Of a stretch of 9,990 bases of DNA, positions 1 to 6,692 are shown in pieces; position 1 is the first letter of the stretch, and the number at the start of each line of letters is the position of its first letter. Made by a program: the position numbers and the translations under genes. Source of the stretch: an uncultured Erysipelotrichaceae bacterium (lineage in GTDB: Bacteria; Bacillota_I; Bacilli_A; Erysipelotrichales; Coprobacillaceae); the NCBI GenBank assembly GCA_900544435.1, contig UQVG01000062.1:1-9990 (forward strand). The letters are read 5' to 3'. The notes under the pieces are model-generated. The model searched no databases and was not told where the DNA came from. It saw only the letters and a list, made by a program, of their open reading frames with translations.

Positions 1-185
1 ACAAACAATGACATGATGGCAGTTGCCAGAGAAAAAAGTGTCATATGCATTGAAAATGTACCTCTTAACATATGTAGGCTTTCTGAAACAGGTGTATAAA
101 AAACACCTGATGAATTAATTGAAATACCAATAGATGCCGCAGCTAAACCACAGCAACAAATTAAAACGGACCAATGTTTTTTCAT
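1..185 (-). CDS. MFS transporter, N-terminal fragment (oxalate/formate antiporter-like)
   Basis: This is the first 61 codons of a minus-strand gene that runs off the left edge. The protein starts MKKHWSVLICCCGLAAASIG and continues through a first membrane helix into a segment reading N-S-S-G-V-F-Y-T-P-V-S-E. That pattern (Asn, then GVF, then TPVSE after helix 1) followed by an R-G-xF-S stretch is typical of MFS permeases of the oxalate/formate antiporter-like group. The ATG at 185 is supported by a strong ribosome binding site, AAGGAGGAC read on the minus strand at 191-199. The gene is divergent from the M24 peptidase and shares a 166-bp intergenic region with it. The substrate cannot be told from this fragment; carboxylate-like compounds are a family-level guess. 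Family assignment is fairly sure, function is not. Confidence 0.75.
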   Translation of the reverse strand, partial: MKKHWSVLICCCGLAAASIGISINSSGVFYTPVSESLHMLRGTFSMHMTLFSLATAIMSLF

Positions 186-209
186 AATGTGTCCTCCTTT
201 TCTGATTCT

Positions 210-238
210 ATTTTATAAAGAGATTTACATAATGTCTA
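210..238 (-). promoter_or_regulatory. Probable sigma-A promoter of the left MFS gene
   Basis: Read on the minus strand, a -35 element TAGACA (233-238) and a -10 element TAAAAT (210-215) are separated by exactly 17 nt. Each differs from consensus at one position. The predicted start near 203 gives a leader of under 20 nt, with the ribosome binding site at 191-199. Confidence 0.55.
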
Positions 239-255
239 ATACTTATAATTTATGT

Positions 256-280
256 TTTTAATGCTTTTTAGGCATTAAAA
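256..280. promoter_or_regulatory. Perfect 9-bp inverted repeat between divergent genes (candidate operator)
   Basis: TTTTAATGC (256-264) and GCATTAAAA (272-280) are perfect reverse complements around a 7-nt spacer. The site lies about midway between the candidate promoters of the MFS gene (-35 at 233-238, minus) and the peptidase (-10 near 322-327, plus). It would therefore sit roughly 20 bp upstream of each -35. No U-tract follows in a context needing termination, so a protein-binding site is more likely than a terminator. The regulator is unknown. Confidence 0.4.
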
Positions 281-298
281 TAAATATGATTATATTTC

Positions 299-327
299 TT
301 TAATTTTTTAGATAAACGTATTAAAAT
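299..327 (+). promoter_or_regulatory. Weak candidate promoter of the M24 peptidase gene
   Basis: TAAAAT at 322-327 is a one-mismatch -10 element. The sequence 17 nt upstream (299-304, TTTAAT) is a poor -35. The weak -35 would fit an activator-dependent promoter using the dyad at 256-280, but this is inference. Confidence 0.3.
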
Positions 328-351
328 AGTTAATAGTAGGGGGATAAAGAG

Positions 352-1428
352 ATGAGATTAGAAAAAGTACTTAAAGAAATGCAAAAAAGACAATTAACGC
401 ATTTAATTATTAGCGATCCATCATCAATTGATTATTTAATCAATTATAAAAATAATCCAGGTGAAAGAATGTATTTACTTCTTTTATCAATTGATGGACA
501 TCATAAATTATTTATGAATAATTTATTTTATTTGGATCATGAACTTGATATTGAACAAGTATGGTATAGTGATACAGATAATTATCTTCAATTACTTGCA
601 GATGAATTTGATGGGGCATGTTCTATTGGAATCGATAAAAACTTTCCAGCAAGATTCTTAATTCCTTTAATGAATCTAGTAGATGAATGTCATTTTGAAT
701 TAGGATCTGAATGTGTTGATCGTGTGAGAATGATCAAAGATGAAAAAGAACAACAATTAATGATTGAAGCATCAAAAATCAATGATTTAGTTGTCGATGA
801 AGTCATTAATATTTGTGCAAAAGGAGATTTAACAGAAGAAGAAGTTTCTAAACAACTTGAAGGAATTTATCAAAAACATGGTTGTACAGGAAATTCCTTT
901 GAACCAATTGTTGCCTATGGTAAAAATGGTGCTGATAACCATCATAGTGGAGATGACAGTCGTTTAAAAGCAGGAGATAGTATTGTCATTGACATTGGTG
1001 GTTTATATAAAGGATATTGTAGTGATATGACAAGAACTGTTTTCTATAAAGAAGTATCACCAAAACAAAAAGCAGTTTATGAACTTGTTTTAAAAGCTCA
1101 AAAAGCAGCAGAAGCTATAATCAAACCAGGGGTAAGACTTTGTGATATTGATAAATGTGCTAGAGATATTATTGCTGAAGGTGGGTATACTGTTGAATTT
1201 AACCACCGTTTAGGTCATTTCATTGGACGTGATGTTCATGAATGGTGTGATGTTTCACAAAACTTTGATTTAGAAGTTCAAGAAGGTATGACTTTCTCTA
1301 TTGAACCAGGTGTTTATTTACAAGGTGAATTTGGAGTTCGAATTGAAGATCTTGTTTTAGTCACAAAAGATGGATGTAAAGTTTTAAATAGTTATCCAAA
1401 AGATTTAAGAGTTATTGGTAATGACTAA
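352..1428 (+). CDS. M24B-family metallopeptidase (Xaa-Pro dipeptidase/aminopeptidase)
   Basis: This is a 358-residue cytosolic peptidase that removes or splits N-terminal residues next to proline, using a dinuclear metal centre. Residues 1-125 are the creatinase-like N-terminal domain and about 130-350 form the pita-bread catalytic domain. All five expected metal ligands are visible: D214 in IDIGG, D225 in GYCSDMTRT, H289 in LGHFIG, E318 in SIEPG and E332 in VRIED. H198 (NHHSG) and H296 (DVHE) match the conserved substrate-side histidines. The H289 motif is HRLGHFIG instead of the common HGTGHGIG, a mild variation. The ATG at 352 follows a G-rich ribosome binding site (about 336-343). Length matches stand-alone PepQ/YpdF-type enzymes. 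It appears monocistronic, ending in the hairpin at 1431-1465. The family is certain; dipeptidase versus aminopeptidase activity cannot be decided from sequence alone. Confidence 0.92.
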   Translation: MRLEKVLKEMQKRQLTHLIISDPSSIDYLINYKNNPGERMYLLLLSIDGHHKLFMNNLFYLDHELDIEQVWYSDTDNYLQLLADEFDGACSIGIDKNFPARFLIPLMNLVDECHFELGSECVDRVRMIKDEKEQQLMIEASKINDLVVDEVINICAKGDLTEEEVSKQLEGIYQKHGCTGNSFEPIVAYGKNGADNHHSGDDSRLKAGDSIVIDIGGLYKGYCSDMTRTVFYKEVSPKQKAVYELVLKAQKAAEAIIKPGVRLCDIDKCARDIIAEGGYTVEFNHRLGHFIGRDVHEWCDVSQNFDLEVQEGMTFSIEPGVYLQGEFGVRIEDLVLVTKDGCKVLNSYPKDLRVIGND

Positions 1429-1430
1429 TT

Positions 1431-1466
1431 AAAAGCATAGGTTAGAAAATCTAATCTATGCTTTTT
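1431..1466. terminator. Bidirectional rho-independent terminator between peptidase and lysR
   Basis: A 16-bp stem pairs 1431-1446 with 1450-1465 around an AAA loop, with one G-T wobble. The arms begin AAAAGCATAG and end CTATGCTTTT, so each strand has a T-run after its stem. It therefore serves both convergent genes. The TAG stop of the LysR gene (1451-1453) lies inside the right arm. Confidence 0.88.
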
Positions 1467-2308
1467 AAATACTCTAAAAATAAATCAAGAGTTTTTAAGT
1501 GATTTTGATGATATAGTGCGCCAATATCACCTGCTTTAATTGAAGATGGAATTACTTTTAAAAGAGGCATATAGTTTTCTTTCCATAAAGAATGGATAAC
1601 CATGATTTCATTGGAAACCAGAAGATTTGAACAGGTTGAAAGATCATATTCTTGGTTTAAATGAATGATTTGACATTCTTGAGGAAGAAGGCTATCAAAA
1701 GAATCTTTTAAATAAGAATATTGTCCAACTAAGATAGGATATTTTTTTAAATCATCTTTTGTGAGTCTTTTTTTATGCGATAAAGGATGAGATAAAGACA
1801 TACAAAAGCTATAAGTATCTTGATAAAGCGTTGTAAAAACTAAATCTTGAATTAGGTTATCTATAGGACGGGCAATAATACTTAAATCTACTTCTTTGTT
1901 TTTTAGAGCCTGTATATGTTGATTAAAGGATAAAGGGACAAATTCTAAAGAAACATTAGGATAGTCTTGATGAAATTTTTGATAAGCTTTTAATAAGAAA
2001 AGTGGAAATTTTTCAAAAGGATAAGCAACTTTGATGATCTGTTGATGATTTTCAAGTTCTTGTCCTTTTTTACATGCTTGATCATAAATATTTAAAATTT
2101 CTTTAGCGGACTTATAAAAGATTTCACCTGATGGCGTTAAAGTAATTCCTTGATGACCTCTTTTAAAAAGCTTAAAGCCAATACTTTTTTCGAGTAAATT
2201 AATTTGTTGAACTAAAGCAGGAGTTGAAATATAAGATTTTGTTGCTGCTTTAGAAAAACTTTTTTCATCAGCTGATAAAATAAATGATTCTAATTGTCTT
2301 TCGTTCAT
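1451..2308 (-). CDS. LysR-type transcriptional regulator
   Basis: This is a 285-residue DNA-binding regulator. Residues 2-60 form the classic LysR winged helix-turn-helix: a short leader MNERQLESFI, then SFSKAAT, the recognition helix STPALVQQINLLEKSIGFKL, then LFKR and TLTP. Residues about 90-285 are a substrate-binding effector domain (IIKVAYPFEKFPLFLL onward). The start at 2308 has the ribosome binding site AGGAGAAGG (minus strand, 2312-2320). The gene is divergent from the radical SAM/ene-reductase operon, the usual arrangement for a LysR protein that activates its neighbour and represses itself. The 22-bp dyad at 2344-2365 is the best candidate binding site. The effector is unknown; the substrate of the ene-reductase is a reasonable guess. 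Confidence 0.92.
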   Translation of the reverse strand: MNERQLESFILSADEKSFSKAATKSYISTPALVQQINLLEKSIGFKLFKRGHQGITLTPSGEIFYKSAKEILNIYDQACKKGQELENHQQIIKVAYPFEKFPLFLLKAYQKFHQDYPNVSLEFVPLSFNQHIQALKNKEVDLSIIARPIDNLIQDLVFTTLYQDTYSFCMSLSHPLSHKKRLTKDDLKKYPILVGQYSYLKDSFDSLLPQECQIIHLNQEYDLSTCSNLLVSNEIMVIHSLWKENYMPLLKVIPSSIKAGDIGALYHQNHLKTLDLFLEYLKSID

Positions 2309-2325
2309 AAGCCTTCTCCTTTTTC

Positions 2326-2365
2326 TTTAGTATATCATGTTTAGTATAAAGTTAAAACTTAATAC
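2326..2365. promoter_or_regulatory. Candidate LysR operator and lysR promoter region
   Basis: A 22-bp imperfect dyad occupies 2344-2365: left arm GTAT-A-AAGTT, right arm AACTT-A-ATAC, with 18 of 22 positions symmetric. Two symmetric T-N11-A pairs (2345/2357 and 2352/2364) lie inside it. Its centre is about 63 bp upstream of the transcription start predicted for the plus-strand operon, close to the -65 position known for LysR recognition sites. Overlapping it, TTTAGTATA occurs twice (2326-2334 and 2340-2348). Read on the minus strand each gives TATACT, a possible -10 for lysR. Binding at the dyad could therefore also autoregulate lysR. Confidence 0.5.
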
Positions 2366-2384
2366 ATGTTGTAAAAAATGTAAT

Positions 2385-2411
2385 TTGAAAGTATTTAAAA
2401 GAAACTATAAT
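2385..2411 (+). promoter_or_regulatory. Promoter of the radical SAM/ene-reductase operon
   Basis: A perfect TATAAT (2406-2411) is preceded by TTGAAA (2385-2390) with a 15-nt spacer. The spacer is shorter than the optimal 17, which would suit activator dependence. The predicted start near 2418 gives a very short leader before the ribosome binding site. Confidence 0.5.
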
Positions 2412-2438
2412 TTTGATTAAAAGGAAAGGATGAATGAT

Positions 2439-3323
2439 ATGCATTATCATGGACCAATTGTTAGACCACCTACAGATGCTTATAGCCTTATGTTGGAAGT
2501 AACTGTTGGTTGTAGTCATAACCAATGTAAATTTTGTAATTTTTATCAAGGATATCCCTTTAAAATGGCACCACTTAGTCAAATTGAAGAAGATCTAATC
2601 GAAGTATCACGTATTCGTCCAGATTTGAAAGAAGTCTGGGCAGCAGGTGGAAATCCTTATGCTTTAAGTGTTTCAAGACTTGAAAAGATTGCTTTGCTTA
2701 TTAGAAAGTATTTACCTCAAGCGCGTATTTCGACCTATGCACGTGTGACAGATTTAATGAATAAATCAGTGGCTGATTTACGTTATTTAAAACACTTAGG
2801 TTTTGAAGACCTTCTTATTGGTATTGAAAGTGGGGATGATGAAGCTTTAACGTTTATGAATAAAGGTTATCTTGCAAGTGATATTTTACAACAATTAAAA
2901 AAATTAGAAGAAGCAGATGTAGATTATCGTGTAATTTATTTAGGTGGTATTGCTGGAAAAGGAAGATGTAAGGAAAGTGCAATCAAGACTGCCAAACTTT
3001 TAAATCAACTTCATCCTTATATGATTTTTTTAACAACAGTTGCTATTTTACCTGATACCCCTTTAAAACAAGATGAAGAAAATGGTTTATTTGAAGAGCC
3101 AGGTGAACTCGAAAGAATTGAAGAATTACAAACACTTATTGAACATTTAGAAAATGAAATTTATCTATATGCTCGTAGTGTTTCGAGTGCTGTTGATTTT
3201 ACAGGTTATTTACCTAAAGATAAAGAAACAATTTTAAATTATTTAAAGGATGTTATTGATCATTTTAATGAAAATGATGAATTAAAAGTGAAACAAAGAA
3301 GAAAACAATTAAAAAGTGTATAA
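2439..3323 (+). CDS. Radical SAM protein, C-x4-C-x2-C subgroup
   Basis: This is a 294-residue radical S-adenosylmethionine enzyme of unknown substrate. Cysteines at C25, C30 and C33 (CSHNQCKFCNFY) would hold the 4Fe-4S cluster that cleaves SAM. The first spacing is four residues, not the usual three, as I recall for a COG1032-like family carrying the GCSHN-CxFC signature. Downstream, AAGGNP (about 69-74) and IGIESGDDEAL (about 129-139) match SAM-binding and barrel strands of the fold. I chose the ATG at 2439 because AAAGGA (2425-2430) is 8 nt upstream of it. The ATG at 2430 would lie inside or against the ribosome binding site. The gene is first in an operon, 11 nt ahead of the ene-reductase. 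No second cluster-binding (SPASM-like) cysteine set is seen. Function is unassigned; an anaerobic modification or activation step linked to the reductase is possible. Confidence 0.85.
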   Translation: MHYHGPIVRPPTDAYSLMLEVTVGCSHNQCKFCNFYQGYPFKMAPLSQIEEDLIEVSRIRPDLKEVWAAGGNPYALSVSRLEKIALLIRKYLPQARISTYARVTDLMNKSVADLRYLKHLGFEDLLIGIESGDDEALTFMNKGYLASDILQQLKKLEEADVDYRVIYLGGIAGKGRCKESAIKTAKLLNQLHPYMIFLTTVAILPDTPLKQDEENGLFEEPGELERIEELQTLIEHLENEIYLYARSVSSAVDFTGYLPKDKETILNYLKDVIDHFNENDELKVKQRRKQLKSV

Positions 3324-3334
3324 AGGAGAAAAAT

Positions 3335-5242
3335 ATGTATCAACAATTATTTACACCAATGAAAATTGGAAAATTAGAAATTAAAAATAGATTTGTTGTT
3401 CCAGCGATGGATAGTCACTATACAAATGAAGAACATTATTTTACAAATCAAGCTGTTAATTACTATGGAGAAAGAGCAAAAGGTGGGTTTGGTCTCATTT
3501 TTACTGAATTTTTATGTGTCAGTGAAGAAGGGCTTGCTGAAAAAACACAAGCAGGAATTTATGACGATTGTTTTATTGAAATGCTTTCAAAAATTACAAC
3601 AAGAGTTCATGAAAATGATGGTAAGATTTTTGCTCAACTTCAACATTCAGGAAGACTTCAAGGAAAAGGGACGACAACTCTTATACCAGTAGGAGCTAGT
3701 AATTTACCTAATCCTTCTAATCCTCAAAAAGTTCATGAACTAACAATAGATGAAATTCAAATAGTTATTCAAAAATTTGTGGATGCCGCTTTACGCGCTC
3801 AAAAAGCAGGATTTGATGGTGTGGAAATTCATGGAGCTCATGGGTATTTGCTTGCTCAATTTTTATCAAAAGATGTTAATAAAAGGGTTGATCAATATGG
3901 TGGAAATATTACAAATCGTGCACGTATTGTTTGTGAAATTGTTGAAGCCGTTAAAAAAGCCTGTGGACAAGATTATCCAGTTGTTGTAAGAACAAGTGGT
4001 GATGAAGGATATGTTGGTGGAAACAGTATTGAAGATGCGATGGTTCATGCGATGTGTTTTGAAAATGCTGGAGCAGATGCGATTCATATTTCTTATGGTG
4101 AGGCCATTCGTTCTTATTATGTAAAAAGCGGTTTTAATATTGAAAATGTTAAAAGAGTCAAAGAAGTTGTTTCTATTCCTGTTATTGGCGTAGGTAGAAT
4201 CAATGATGCAACACTTGCCTTAAGTGCTATTCGCTCTCAAGCTATGGATTTTGTAGCTTTAGGAAGACAATCTATTTGTGATCCTCATTTTCCTGAAAAA
4301 GTACAAGAAGGAAGATTAGATGAAATTTTAACATGTACAGGATGTATGCAAAGATGTCTTTATACTAATATGTTTGAAGAGGGTTATGGAACTTCATGTA
4401 TGATTAATCCATTCAGTGGCAAAGAAGGAGATTGGATCATTGAAAAGACAGACCATGTTAAAAAGATTGCCATCATTGGGGCTGGCCCTGCCGGTTTACA
4501 AGCTGCTTGGGTTTTAGCTAACAGAGGACATCAAGTCACTGTTTTTGAAAAAGAAAATGTGGCAGGTGGTCAATATCGTTTGGCAGCAGTACCTACAATG
4601 AAACAGGATTTAGCGAAAACTATTTCTACTTACCTTGCTTTTTGTCATAAATATGGTGTAGAAATTCAATATAATACATATGTGACAAAAGAATTTTTAG
4701 AAAATAAAAACTTTGATGAAGTGATTGTTGCTTGTGGTTCTAAACCAGTTATTCCTCCAATTGAAGGAATTGATCATGAAAATGTCTATAGTGCTTTAGA
4801 TATTTTATCGTTCAAACATTTATTAAAAGATCAAAAAGTTCTTGTTTTAGGAGCAGGACTTGTTGGGGTAGAAACAGCAGAGGTTTTAGCAGAATATGGA
4901 AATCAAGTTCATGTCGTCGATATGCTTGATAAAGCAGCTCCACTTGCACCTAAAAGACCAAGACTTAATTTATTGGATCATCTAAAACAACTCAACGTGA
5001 CATTTACTTTAGAAAGTAAGGTCTTAAAAATTAATCAAGATGGTATTGTTTATGAAAAGAATAATCAATTAGAAACACTTTCACATTTTGATACCATTGT
5101 TTTAGCTTTTGGTTCTAAAGCAAATCAAGATCTTTATCAAAAAATAAAAGGGGAACATGTTCATTTAATTGGTGATGCATCTCTTGCAGGAGACGCTAAA
5201 AAAGCTATCTTTGAAGCAACTCAACTTGCTTTAAAACTTTAG
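3335..5242 (+). CDS. NADH:flavin oxidoreductase, Old Yellow Enzyme/2,4-dienoyl-CoA reductase type
   Basis: This is a 635-residue multidomain ene-reductase that would pass electrons from NAD(P)H through FAD and 4Fe-4S to FMN to reduce an activated C=C bond. Residues 1-330 are the FMN-binding barrel, with the substrate histidine pair H166/H169 and Y171 in EIHGAHGYL, and DQYGG at 186-190. Cluster cysteines are C334, C337, C341 and C355. The FAD site IIGAGPAGLQAAW starts near 380, with GGQ at 411-413; the NAD(P) site LVLGAGLVGVETAE is near 503-516. The length and domain order match FadH, the bile-acid enzymes BaiCD/BaiH and clostridial enoate reductases, and sequence alone does not separate them. 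No other bai gene is in the window. The ribosome binding site AAAGGAG follows the radical SAM stop directly, so the two genes are co-transcribed. The TAG stop touches the terminator stem. Confidence 0.9.
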   Translation: MYQQLFTPMKIGKLEIKNRFVVPAMDSHYTNEEHYFTNQAVNYYGERAKGGFGLIFTEFLCVSEEGLAEKTQAGIYDDCFIEMLSKITTRVHENDGKIFAQLQHSGRLQGKGTTTLIPVGASNLPNPSNPQKVHELTIDEIQIVIQKFVDAALRAQKAGFDGVEIHGAHGYLLAQFLSKDVNKRVDQYGGNITNRARIVCEIVEAVKKACGQDYPVVVRTSGDEGYVGGNSIEDAMVHAMCFENAGADAIHISYGEAIRSYYVKSGFNIENVKRVKEVVSIPVIGVGRINDATLALSAIRSQAMDFVALGRQSICDPHFPEKVQEGRLDEILTCTGCMQRCLYTNMFEEGYGTSCMINPFSGKEGDWIIEKTDHVKKIAIIGAGPAGLQAAWVLANRGHQVTVFEKENVAGGQYRLAAVPTMKQDLAKTISTYLAFCHKYGVEIQYNTYVTKEFLENKNFDEVIVACGSKPVIPPIEGIDHENVYSALDILSFKHLLKDQKVLVLGAGLVGVETAEVLAEYGNQVHVVDMLDKAAPLAPKRPRLNLLDHLKQLNVTFTLESKVLKINQDGIVYEKNNQLETLSHFDTIVLAFGSKANQDLYQKIKGEHVHLIGDASLAGDAKKAIFEATQLALKL

Positions 5243-5270
5243 AAAGGGAAAACCCTTTCTTTTCTTTTTT
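5241..5270 (+). terminator. Rho-independent terminator of the redox operon
   Basis: An 8-bp stem, AGAAAGGG (5241-5248) with CCCTTTCT (5253-5260), encloses an AAAA loop. It is followed by a T-rich tract to about 5270. The stem begins within the reductase stop codon. Confidence 0.85.
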
Positions 5271-5305
5271 CAAATTTTGAAAATAGCATCATCTTTAAAA
5301 AAATA

Positions 5306-5314
5306 TGTTAGAAT
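5306..5314 (+). promoter_or_regulatory. Extended -10 promoter of the MFS permease gene
   Basis: TG-T-TAGAAT at 5306-5314 is an extended -10 element with one mismatch. No good -35 is seen at 16-18 nt upstream, which is common for extended -10 promoters. The ribosome binding site AGGGAGG (5328-5334) precedes the ATG at 5342 by 7 nt. Confidence 0.45.
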
Positions 5315-5341
5315 GTATTTTACGATTAGGGAGGAAGAAAT

Positions 5342-6514
5342 ATGTCACTAAAAGCAAAATATAATTTTTTACATTTATTTTATTGGTTTACTGGATGTTG
5401 TATCAATGGATTTATTGCCGTTTTCTTACAATCAAAAGGTTTATCAAATACGGAAATTGGAATCGTCACAGGTGGTTCTTGTGTTGCTACAATTTTCTTA
5501 TCACCATTTATGTCATCTTTAATTTCTAAAATTAAAGGGATGACAATTAAAAAACTCATGACAATTTTAATGTTAACAACTGTTTCTTTATATATTGTGA
5601 TGGCTTTTTTACCAATACCAGCCTTTTTAGTTATGATTTTTTATGTCGTTATGTATGCTTTAAATATGTCTACAGTACCTATGCTTACGATGATTGCAAT
5701 GAATTATATCAATGAAGGAACATATGTTAACTTTGGACTTGCTCGAGGAATTGGTTCAGCTTCATGGGCAACAAGTGCTTTGATTTTTGGACAAGTGGTT
5801 TCTTTTTTAGGAGCTAATGTTTTATCTATTGCATATTGTATCTTTGCCTTAGTGACATTATTTATTTTATATCATTTACCTGAATCAAAGATTACAGAAA
5901 CAAAAACAGAAGAAGTTCAAGAAGAAGGATCTGTTATTACGGTTATTAGAAAATATAAAATTTTCTTTTTCTTACTTTTAGGTTTCTGTTTCATGTTCTC
6001 TGGAGCAACAGCAATTGGAACTTATTTAATTAATATCGTTAAAAGTTTAGGTGGAAATACATCGTTATATGGCGTAGCTATGTTTGCTATGGCCTTTAGT
6101 GAATTACCAGTCATGATGACTGTACCAAAATTGATGAAGAAATTTAATAGTGTTACTCTTATTTTAGTTGCATCTATTTTCTATATTTGTCGTAACTATA
6201 CCATTGGACTAGCACCAAATCTTGTTGTTTTAATTATTGGAATGATGTTCCAAGGACTTTCTTATGGTTTATTTACAGGTGTTATTACTTACTATGTAAC
6301 TTATAATCTAGATACTCAAGACCAAATGTCAGGACAAACAATGATTGGTATTATGACATCAGGAATTGGGTCAACTTTAGGAAATGTTCTTGGAGGTGTT
6401 TTACAAGATACTATTGGTTTAAATGCCTTATTTACTTTTGTTTATTTAATGACAGCTCTTGGTGCAGCTATTATCTTTATTTGTAAATTTGTTAGTGTAA
6501 AAGTCAAAAAATAA
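5342..6514 (+). CDS. MFS permease, LacY/nucleoside-symporter-like (MFS_1_like)
   Basis: This is a 390-residue integral membrane transporter with about 12 hydrophobic helices in two halves. A charged cytoplasmic loop (about 183-205, rich in Glu and Lys) separates them. The helix 4-5 region reads NFGLARGIGSASWA (130-143). This resembles the F-G-x-x-R-x-x-G-S-x-x-W-A signature of proton symporters in the LacY/NHS branch. The short N-terminus NFLHLFYWFTGCCINGFIAVFLQSKGLS (8-35) is also typical of that branch. Substrates there are sugars, oligosaccharides or nucleosides, but homologues in gut Firmicutes are largely uncharacterised. The gene lies 99 bp after the ene-reductase, behind a terminator and with its own promoter. 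It could import the reductase substrate, but this is only proximity. No clear terminator follows it before the riboswitch. Confidence 0.82.
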   Translation: MSLKAKYNFLHLFYWFTGCCINGFIAVFLQSKGLSNTEIGIVTGGSCVATIFLSPFMSSLISKIKGMTIKKLMTILMLTTVSLYIVMAFLPIPAFLVMIFYVVMYALNMSTVPMLTMIAMNYINEGTYVNFGLARGIGSASWATSALIFGQVVSFLGANVLSIAYCIFALVTLFILYHLPESKITETKTEEVQEEGSVITVIRKYKIFFFLLLGFCFMFSGATAIGTYLINIVKSLGGNTSLYGVAMFAMAFSELPVMMTVPKLMKKFNSVTLILVASIFYICRNYTIGLAPNLVVLIIGMMFQGLSYGLFTGVITYYVTYNLDTQDQMSGQTMIGIMTSGIGSTLGNVLGGVLQDTIGLNALFTFVYLMTALGAAIIFICKFVSVKVKK

Positions 6515-6515
6515 C

Positions 6516-6547
6516 TTGCTTTTAATTAAAGACTTTGATAATATCAA
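6516..6547 (+). promoter_or_regulatory. Candidate promoter of the mntP operon with overlapping dyad
   Basis: TTGCTT (6516-6521) and TAATAT (6539-6544) are 17 nt apart; GATAAT (6537-6542) is an alternative -10. A perfect 13-bp palindrome, TTGATA-A-TATCAA (6535-6547), covers the -10 region and ends just before the riboswitch. A repressor at this site would block initiation. Neither the promoter nor the operator is strong by sequence alone. Confidence 0.35.
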
Positions 6548-6550
6548 GAT

Positions 6551-6637
6551 GTTGAATGAGGGAGTAGTACACGTCTTAGGACGCGGTTTGTCAACATCAT
6601 GGCGTAAGCCTGGCAAATCTTAAAGAACGAGACTCAT
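6551..6637 (+). promoter_or_regulatory. yybP-ykoY manganese riboswitch aptamer
   Basis: The conserved core is clear. GGGAGTAG lies at 6560-6567 and a CGTC/GACG hairpin at 6572-6575/6580-6583. Then come GTCAACATCATGG (6590-6602), a GGC-GTAA-GCC hairpin (6602-6611 region) and the closing AACGAGACT (6626-6634). Helix P1 can form between ATGAG (6556-6560) and CTCAT (6633-6637), and a helix GGTTTG/CAAATC (6585-6590/6614-6619) closes the second leg. This family binds Mn2+ and usually turns on exporter genes; mntP directly downstream agrees. The P1 3' strand is also part of the terminator at 6629-6673, so aptamer and terminator are mutually exclusive. Confidence 0.93.
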
Positions 6638-6673
6638 GCATAAGTTTTTTTATGCATGGGCCTCTTTTATTTT
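6629..6673 (+). terminator. Riboswitch-controlled intrinsic terminator
   Basis: Arms 6629-6643 and 6650-6664 form a 15-position stem with one A-C mismatch and one T-G wobble, around a 6-nt loop. TTTTATTTT (6665-6673) follows. The left arm contains the aptamer's P1 3' strand (6633-6637). With Mn2+ bound, P1 should hold that strand and allow read-through into mntP: an ON switch at transcription termination. Confidence 0.88.
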
Positions 6674-6692
6674 AGGAAGAAAGGAATTTGGT

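Noticed and set aside
2430..2438. An ATG three codons upstream in the radical SAM gene
   Set aside because: It abuts or overlaps the only ribosome binding site. The ATG at 2439 has normal spacing.
3393..4087. Alternative-frame and antisense open frames within the ene-reductase gene
   Set aside because: They have low-complexity composition and no initiation signals, and they overlap the well-supported FMN domain coding sequence.
3335..5242. Calling the ene-reductase a bile-acid enzyme (BaiCD or BaiH)
   Set aside because: Domain order and length fit, but equally fit FadH and enoate reductases. No other bai gene is nearby, so a specific name is not justified.
6515..6534. A short AT-only inverted repeat after the MFS permease as a terminator
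   Set aside because: The stem would be only A-T and T-A pairs apart from its ends, with no T-tract after it. It is too weak to call, so read-through into the riboswitch leader is possible.
6636..6692. An in-frame upstream ATG that would extend MntP by 19 residues
   Set aside because: It lies inside the riboswitch P1 and terminator hairpin, has no ribosome binding site, and the extra residues have no MntP family counterpart. The ATG at 6693 gives the usual length.
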